Shown piece by piece: positions 6,299-10,026 of a DNA stretch of 10,026 bases. Numbering within the stretch: the stretch's first letter is position 1; every line of letters begins with the position of its first letter. The translations under genes and the position numbers were made by a program. Origin of the DNA: Eubacterium sp. CAG:786. GTDB taxonomy: Bacteria > Bacillota > Clostridia > Oscillospirales > Ruminococcaceae. The notes under the pieces are model-generated. The model did not search any database. It had not been told where the DNA came from and saw nothing but the letters and a program-made list of their open reading frames with translations. The stretch lies in NCBI GenBank assembly GCA_000432175.1, contig HF989433.1, forward strand, positions 1 to 10,026. The letters run 5' to 3'.

Positions 6299-6946
6299 CT
6301 AAGCCCTCCCTATCTCGTTGCTGCCTTTTTCCTTGGGGATTTCTGGCGCCTCCTGAGGCGCGGTTATCGGGTTTTCCTCGTCGAAAAGCACGTCGAAGAA
6401 CCTTTCCCGCGACTCCACGAAGCACGCGCTGTCCTCGCTGTAGATAACGACGACGTCAGTCCCCGCGGGAAGCTCACGTCCATTCGCAGAAACTGCGCGG
6501 AAATAATACGGCTTTCCGTTGTGCTTGACGCGTATCTCACCGTACATGTCCGGGGTGATATCCTCGGTGACTGTGGCTTCCATGTTTTCAAGTTCCTTTT
6601 CGGTGGGGACGCCTTTTTTCTGGAACTTCAGATAAAGCGGCGACAGCACGGTGCTCAGCATAAAGTTGAATGCAAGCCCGCCTGCGGCAGCGCAGGGAAG
6701 TCCCAGCCAGCTTACCGCGCCTGCAGTTTCAAGCAGGGCGCCGATGAGCGAACTTACAAAGATGAAAACCACCAGCCGCAGAATGTTCTTCGGAAAGATA
6801 GTCTGCAGTTCCATTTTGCTCTTTTTGTGCTCGAAAAGCTCCCCGGCATTCGGGAAAAGTTCACGACCGAACAGGAGGTACGCAGCCAGCTGCAGCAGCA
6901 GATACCCTCCCGAAAGCCCGAGAAGTATCAGATAGAACAGTTTCGT
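6299..6946 (-). CDS. NfeD/YqiJ-like membrane protein with OB-fold domain, start unclear
   Basis: The first ATG in frame is at 6814 (171 residues), but the frame stays open and clearly protein-like for about 42 more codons upstream, including a hydrophobic helix (LFYLILLGLSGGYLLLQLAA). No ATG, GTG or TTG occurs between the upstream in-frame stop and 6814. A strong ribosome-like site, GGGGGTGAG (6958-6950), precedes ACG (6946) and CTG (6940), so I mark the start at 6946 as an estimate. The full protein would have three membrane helices and a soluble C-terminal part (about 110-170, GEIRVKHNGKPYYFRAVS...AGTDVVVIYSE) resembling the OB fold of NfeD or YqiJ-type proteins, which act with flotillin-like partners; none is visible here. 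The tail is acidic and proline-rich. Either a rare start codon or a one-base sequence error would explain the missing start. Confidence 0.6.
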   Translation of the reverse strand, partial: TKLFYLILLGLSGGYLLLQLAAYLLFGRELFPNAGELFEHKKSKMELQTIFPKNILRLVVFIFVSSLIGALLETAGAVSWLGLPCAAAGGLAFNFMLSTVLSPLYLKFQKKGVPTEKELENMEATVTEDITPDMYGEIRVKHNGKPYYFRAVSANGRELPAGTDVVVIYSEDSACFVESRERFFDVLFDEENPITAPQEAPEIPKEKGSNEIGRA

Positions 6947-6965
6947 GATCTCACCCCCGTTACAG

Positions 6966-6996
6966 AAAATCCGCAGTCATAACGGCTGCGGATTTT
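6966..6996. terminator. Terminator after ackA
   Basis: AAAATCCGCAG (6966-6976) and CTGCGGATTTT (6986-6996) form an 11-bp perfect stem with a nine-base loop. It lies about 20 bases after the ackA stop on the minus strand, and the stem's own A/T ends supply the T-run in both directions. It also lies between ackA and the three-gene operon on the same strand. Confidence 0.85.
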
Positions 6997-7016
6997 GATT
7001 TCATACCAATGCGGAA

Positions 7017-8219
7017 TTAAAGGCTGCCGACAAGAGCCTTTGTATCGCGTGCGATGAGAAGCTCCTCGTTTGTGGGTACTACCCATACCTCGACCTTGCT
7101 GTCGGGTGCGGAAATTCTCTGCAGCTTGCCTCTCAGACCAGCGTTTGCAGCGTCGTCAAGCTTGATGCCGAGATATTCCATGTTGTGGCAAACGTCAGCG
7201 CGTACATCGTCGGAGTTCTCGCCGATACCACCGGTGAAGATAACGGCGTCAAGACCGTTCATAACAGCGGCATAGGAGCCAATGAACTTCTTTATCTCAT
7301 AGCGGAGCATCTCGCCTGCCAGCTGAGCCTTGTGGTCGCCGTGTACTGCGGCGTCGGTGATATCGCGGTTATCGCTGGAGATACCAGAAATGCCGAGGAA
7401 GCCGGACTTCTTGTTCATGTAGTCGCTCATCTCGTTGGGAGAAAGCCCCAGCTTGTTCGCGACGAATGTAACCGCGGAGGGGTCAACGCTGCCGCAGCGG
7501 GTTCCCATGATAACGCCGTCCAGCGGAGTGAAGCCCATGGAAGTATCGATGGACTTGCCGCCCTCGACCGCAGTGATGGAAGAGCCGTTGCCAAGGTGGC
7601 AGGAAACGATCTTGAGGTCCTTGATATCCTTGCCGAGCGCGTCAGCCAGCGCCTGTGTGACGAAGCGGTGGGAAGTACCGTGGAAGCCGTACTTTCTGAC
7701 GTGCAGCTTTTCGTAGCACTCATAGGGCAGACCGTACATGAATGCCTTTTCCGGCATGGTGGAATGGAACGCGGTATCGAAAACGACTACCTGCGGAGTA
7801 GTAGCGGGAATGACCTTCTTGCAGGCTCTCAGTGCGAGCGCGTGCGGGTGATTATGTACGGGAGCCAGTTCAGACAGGTCGTCTATCTGCTGGATAACCT
7901 CGTCTGTAACGAGTGTTGTCTTGCTGAATACCTCAGCGCCCTGTACTATTCTGTGGCCAACAGCGGAGATCTCGCTCATGCTGTCGATGACCTTGCCCTC
8001 GCCTGTGGTGAGTACTTCAACAAGCTTTTCAAAAGCTTCGGTGTGGGTCGGGAATGTGCAGTCGGCCTCTACCTTTCTTCCGTCGAAGGTGGTGTGCTTG
8101 ATGTGGCCGTCAATGCCGATACGGTCACAGTTTCCCTTGGCGATAACGCTCTCGTCCTCCATGTTGATGAGCTGGTACTTCAGCGAGGAGCTGCCGGCGT
8201 TGATAACAAGAATCTTCAT
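7017..8219 (-). CDS. ackA: Acetate kinase
   Basis: A full-length 400-residue acetate kinase, cytoplasmic, interconverting acetyl phosphate + ADP and acetate + ATP; in fermenters it gives ATP from acetyl-CoA together with phosphotransacetylase. Family marks are NAGSSSLKYQL at 7-17 (Asn7), GHRIVQGAE with Arg90, VVFDTAFH with Asp148, YGFHGTSH with His180, MGTRCGSVDP with the second catalytic arginine near 240, TGGIGEN, and TNEE near the C-terminus. These correspond to the active-site residues known from the Methanosarcina enzyme. The more common VHGGE is VQGAE here, away from the catalytic arginine. The ATG has AAAGGA about nine bases upstream. pta is not adjacent in this window. The gene has its own promoter and terminator. 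Confidence 0.97.
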   Translation of the reverse strand: MKILVINAGSSSLKYQLINMEDESVIAKGNCDRIGIDGHIKHTTFDGRKVEADCTFPTHTEAFEKLVEVLTTGEGKVIDSMSEISAVGHRIVQGAEVFSKTTLVTDEVIQQIDDLSELAPVHNHPHALALRACKKVIPATTPQVVVFDTAFHSTMPEKAFMYGLPYECYEKLHVRKYGFHGTSHRFVTQALADALGKDIKDLKIVSCHLGNGSSITAVEGGKSIDTSMGFTPLDGVIMGTRCGSVDPSAVTFVANKLGLSPNEMSDYMNKKSGFLGISGISSDNRDITDAAVHGDHKAQLAGEMLRYEIKKFIGSYAAVMNGLDAVIFTGGIGENSDDVRADVCHNMEYLGIKLDDAANAGLRGKLQRISAPDSKVEVWVVPTNEELLIARDTKALVGSL

Positions 8220-8295
8220 GATGATAATCCTTTCATTTGTTGGTTTTTAATACAAAATCAGAGTATATCAGAGATTTTGCACATATATCATTTAT

Positions 8296-8324
8296 ATTGT
8301 AGTACTTTTCGCTAAAAAAATCAA
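8296..8324 (-). promoter_or_regulatory. Promoter of ackA
   Basis: On the minus strand, TTGATT (plus 8319-8324) and TACAAT (plus 8296-8301) are 17 bases apart. This leaves an AT-rich leader of about 70 bases before the ackA ATG. The -35 is only 18 bases from the -35 of the divergent tmcAL promoter. Confidence 0.65.
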
Positions 8325-8342
8325 GTCTTTTTTGAAAAATTA

Positions 8343-8371
8343 TTGATTTTGACGGGGTTTTGGTGTAAAAT
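8343..8371 (+). promoter_or_regulatory. Promoter of tmcAL
   Basis: TTGATT (8343-8348) and TAAAAT (8366-8371) have a 17-base spacer. The start would be near 8378, about 30 bases before the ATG, with AAAGGGGG (8395-8402) as ribosome site. The arrangement is head to head with the ackA promoter. Confidence 0.6.
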
Positions 8372-8408
8372 AGAAAGAGAAGCAAACGACCCGGAAAGGG
8401 GGCATTTT

Positions 8409-9569
8409 ATGAAAACAGCAGCAGTTATCTGCGAATACAACCCGTTCCACTACGGACATAAATTCCAGCTGGAAAAGACCCGGGAACTTGGCGCCACGCA
8501 TATAGTCGCGGTCATGAGCGGGGATTTCACGCAGCGCGGGGACGTCGCGGTGTTCGATAAATTCACGCGCGCCCGCACGGCTCTCGAAAACGGAGCCGAC
8601 CTTGTTCTTGAGCTGCCGGTGAAGTACAGCCTATGCGCTGCGGAGGGCTTCGCGCGGGGGGCTGTCGGTATTATTTCGGCGCTTGGCTGCGTGGATATGC
8701 TTTCATTCGGCAGCGAGTGCGGCAGCGTTGACGCGCTGAGGGAAGCGGCTGGCGCGGTGGATTACGCGGTGCATTCAGAGTACTTCCAGATGCTGATGAC
8801 CGGTGGGAAAAGCTACCCCGCGGCGCTGGCGCAGGCAGTCAACAAGTTCTACACCGATGATGTGTACCAGACGATAAGTTCCCCGAACAACACCCTTGCT
8901 GTGGAATACATCAAGGCGCTGGACGACATCGGCAGTTCCATTGAGCCGGTGACTATACAGCGCGAGGGCGCCGACCACGACAGCGACGAGCAGTCGCAGG
9001 GATTTGCGAGCGCGTCGCTCATCAGAAAGCGCATTCTTGCCGGGGAGGACTACTCGCAGTTTGCGCCGGTGATAAATGAGCCGTCCGCGGACATAAAGCG
9101 CCTGGAAACCGCGATGCTCGCGAAACTCCGCTCCATGAAGCCGGAGGATCTCTACGATGTTTACGACGCTGCGCAGGGACTTGGCGACAGGCTTTACAAG
9201 GCAGTTCGCAGGGCATGCAGCCTTGACGAACTGTACTTTCTGACAAAGACCAAGCGATACACGCTGGCAAGAATTCGCAGGGCGGTGCTGTGTGCGTTCC
9301 TTGACGTCGATAGGAAAATGCTGCACGAGCCGGACGCGTATATCCGCATTCTCGGCATGAATTCCCGCGGCAGGGAAGTGCTTTCCGCTGCGAAGAATGC
9401 AGGCTGCACGCTCCCGCTGGACACCTCGCTGCGGGCACTTATGGGGACTTCCCGGGAGGGACACAGGCAGGGTGCATTCCAGGCGCGGTGCTGCGATATC
9501 TGGTCGCTGGCGCTGGAGAAGCCGCGTCCCTGCGGCGCAGATTTCACCGCAAAACCGGCAATAGTTTAA
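8409..9569 (+). CDS. tmcAL: tRNA(Met) cytidine acetate ligase
   Basis: A 386-residue member of the TmcAL (formerly YlbM) family, which uses acetate and ATP to make N4-acetylcytidine at the wobble position of elongator tRNA(Met). The nucleotidyltransferase-like core is plain: ICEYNPFHYGHKF carries the HxGH motif (14-17), followed by VMSGDFTQRGD (35-45), KFTRARTALENGADLVLELP, LSFGSECG (98-105), SSPNNTLAVEYIKAL, and the SASLIRKRI adenylate-binding segment. The C-terminus LALEKPRPCGADFTAKP is typical, so the gene is complete. The ATG at 8409 is chosen because AAAGGGGG stands six bases before it; the frame is open further upstream but that region overlaps the promoter. It is divergent from ackA. 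No strong terminator is seen in the spacer after it. Confidence 0.93.
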   Translation: MKTAAVICEYNPFHYGHKFQLEKTRELGATHIVAVMSGDFTQRGDVAVFDKFTRARTALENGADLVLELPVKYSLCAAEGFARGAVGIISALGCVDMLSFGSECGSVDALREAAGAVDYAVHSEYFQMLMTGGKSYPAALAQAVNKFYTDDVYQTISSPNNTLAVEYIKALDDIGSSIEPVTIQREGADHDSDEQSQGFASASLIRKRILAGEDYSQFAPVINEPSADIKRLETAMLAKLRSMKPEDLYDVYDAAQGLGDRLYKAVRRACSLDELYFLTKTKRYTLARIRRAVLCAFLDVDRKMLHEPDAYIRILGMNSRGREVLSAAKNAGCTLPLDTSLRALMGTSREGHRQGAFQARCCDIWSLALEKPRPCGADFTAKPAIV

Positions 9570-9626
9570 AAACCTGAATAGTATAAAATTAAGATACAAT
9601 CGGAAATTTGCTGCGACAGCAGCTCA

Positions 9627-9660
9627 ATAATTCCGAATTCCGAACTCATAATTCCGAATT
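9627..9660. repeat. Pair of 13-bp direct repeats between tmcAL and the next gene
   Basis: ATAATTCCGAATT occurs exactly at 9627-9639 and 9648-9660, 21 bases apart, with a partial unit (CCGAAC) between. A short hairpin, GCTG-CGA-CAGC, lies just upstream at 9610-9620. This may be a small genomic intergenic repeat or a regulator site. The promoter of the downstream gene is not clear in this spacer. Confidence 0.5.
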
Positions 9661-9681
9661 GAATCAGAGGGTATGCATAAA

Positions 9682-10026
9682 ATGGTTACAGCAACTGAAA
9701 TTAACTATAAGAACTTTGGAAAGTGCATAAAGCTGGACAACGGCACTGCAAGCATTATCATCACTGTGGACGTTGGTCCGCGCATAATCTCGTACTGCCT
9801 TAACGGAAAGGAGAACATGCTCCTTGAGGATGTTGACCGCGAATTCAGGGACGAGTCCGACGAGCTGCGCGAATACTTCGGCGCAGACAAAACGTGGTAC
9901 ATATACGGTGGTCACAGACTGTGGAGCAGCCCGGAAAGCTACCCGCACAGCTACGTCCCCGATAACGAGCCGGTGGAATACACGATAAACGGCGGTGAAG
10001 TCAATCTTACGCCGCCGGCACCGCGC
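9682..10026 (+). CDS. DUF4380-like protein, N-terminal part, cut by window edge
   Basis: The first 115 codons of a gene that continues past the right edge with no stop. The visible part has IIITVDVGPRIISYCLNGKENML (a beta-rich opening like aldose-epimerase-type folds), then WYIYGGHRLWSSPESYP, which resembles the GGHRLW..PE signature of DUF4380 proteins, thought to be carbohydrate-binding beta-sandwich proteins related to galactose mutarotase. The exact activity is unknown. Two in-frame ATGs compete: 9673 and 9682. AGAGGG at 9665-9670 is too close to the first (two bases) and somewhat far from the second (eleven), so 9682 is preferred with modest confidence. Confidence 0.7.
   Translation, partial: MVTATEINYKNFGKCIKLDNGTASIIITVDVGPRIISYCLNGKENMLLEDVDREFRDESDELREYFGADKTWYIYGGHRLWSSPESYPHSYVPDNEPVEYTINGGEVNLTPPAPR

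Noticed and set aside
5798..6982. 394-codon rightward frame opposite the HAD and NfeD-like genes
   Set aside because: Antisense shadow in GC-rich coding DNA; the minus-strand genes have clear motifs and coupled starts.
7185..8315. 376-codon rightward frame opposite ackA
   Set aside because: Antisense shadow of a very well conserved gene, and it runs through the ackA promoter.
8349..8371. TTGACG at 8349 as -35 of the tmcAL promoter
   Set aside because: Only 11 bases from the -10; TTGATT at 8343 has the right 17-base spacing.
8775..9599. 274-codon leftward frame opposite tmcAL
   Set aside because: Antisense shadow, arginine- and alanine-rich without domain features.

Overview
The window looks like a chromosomal segment of a low-to-mid-GC Firmicute of the class Clostridia, perhaps a Ruminococcaceae/Oscillospiraceae relative. 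The reasons are strong AGGAGG-type ribosome sites, sigma-A promoters close to consensus, a spoVT remnant, and housekeeping genes (ackA, tmcAL) of Firmicute type. This assignment is inferred from gene content and style, not from a search.

Left part (1 to about 4800): the right-hand end of a mobile element. At 1-192 there is a divergent control region with two near-consensus promoters back to back and a perfect 16-bp palindrome just downstream of the rightward one. A gene reading left is cut by the window edge. Reading right come a YfjI-like DUF3987 replication/primase-associated protein (253-1710), then a 390-bp non-coding stretch. That stretch holds about ten 9-bp iteron-like units in four clusters (1711-1933) and a GC-rich block with competing hairpins (1993-2036). 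Next are a ribbon-helix-helix protein (2102-2578), a 78-residue protein of unknown function (2747-2983) with a terminator, and a large serine recombinase gene with its own promoter.

The main observation is the recombinase itself. Its reading frame does not end at the element boundary. It runs in frame into about 150 codons that match SpoVT from its GDPLEI motif to its C-terminus. The first roughly 30 codons of SpoVT, half of the AbrB-type DNA-binding domain, are absent here. The simplest reading is that the element integrated inside spoVT, so that attR lies near 4795-4820 and the 5' end of spoVT lies beyond the left edge of the window. The layout resembles the sporulation 'intervening elements' such as skin in sigK and SP-beta in spsM, but with spoVT as target and with the integrase translated as a fusion to the SpoVT sensor domain.

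Right part (5262-10026): host chromosome, visibly more GC-rich. A bidirectional terminator separates the spoVT 3' end from a tightly packed leftward operon: a NfeD/YqiJ-like membrane OB-fold protein without a normal start codon, a HAD-family hydrolase, and a small membrane protein. Upstream of it, also leftward, is ackA (acetate kinase) with its own promoter and terminator. Divergent from ackA is tmcAL, the tRNA(Met) cytidine acetate ligase, so two acetate-plus-ATP enzymes share one control region. The window ends inside a DUF4380-like gene reading right. No rRNA, tRNA, CRISPR array or insertion sequence was seen.
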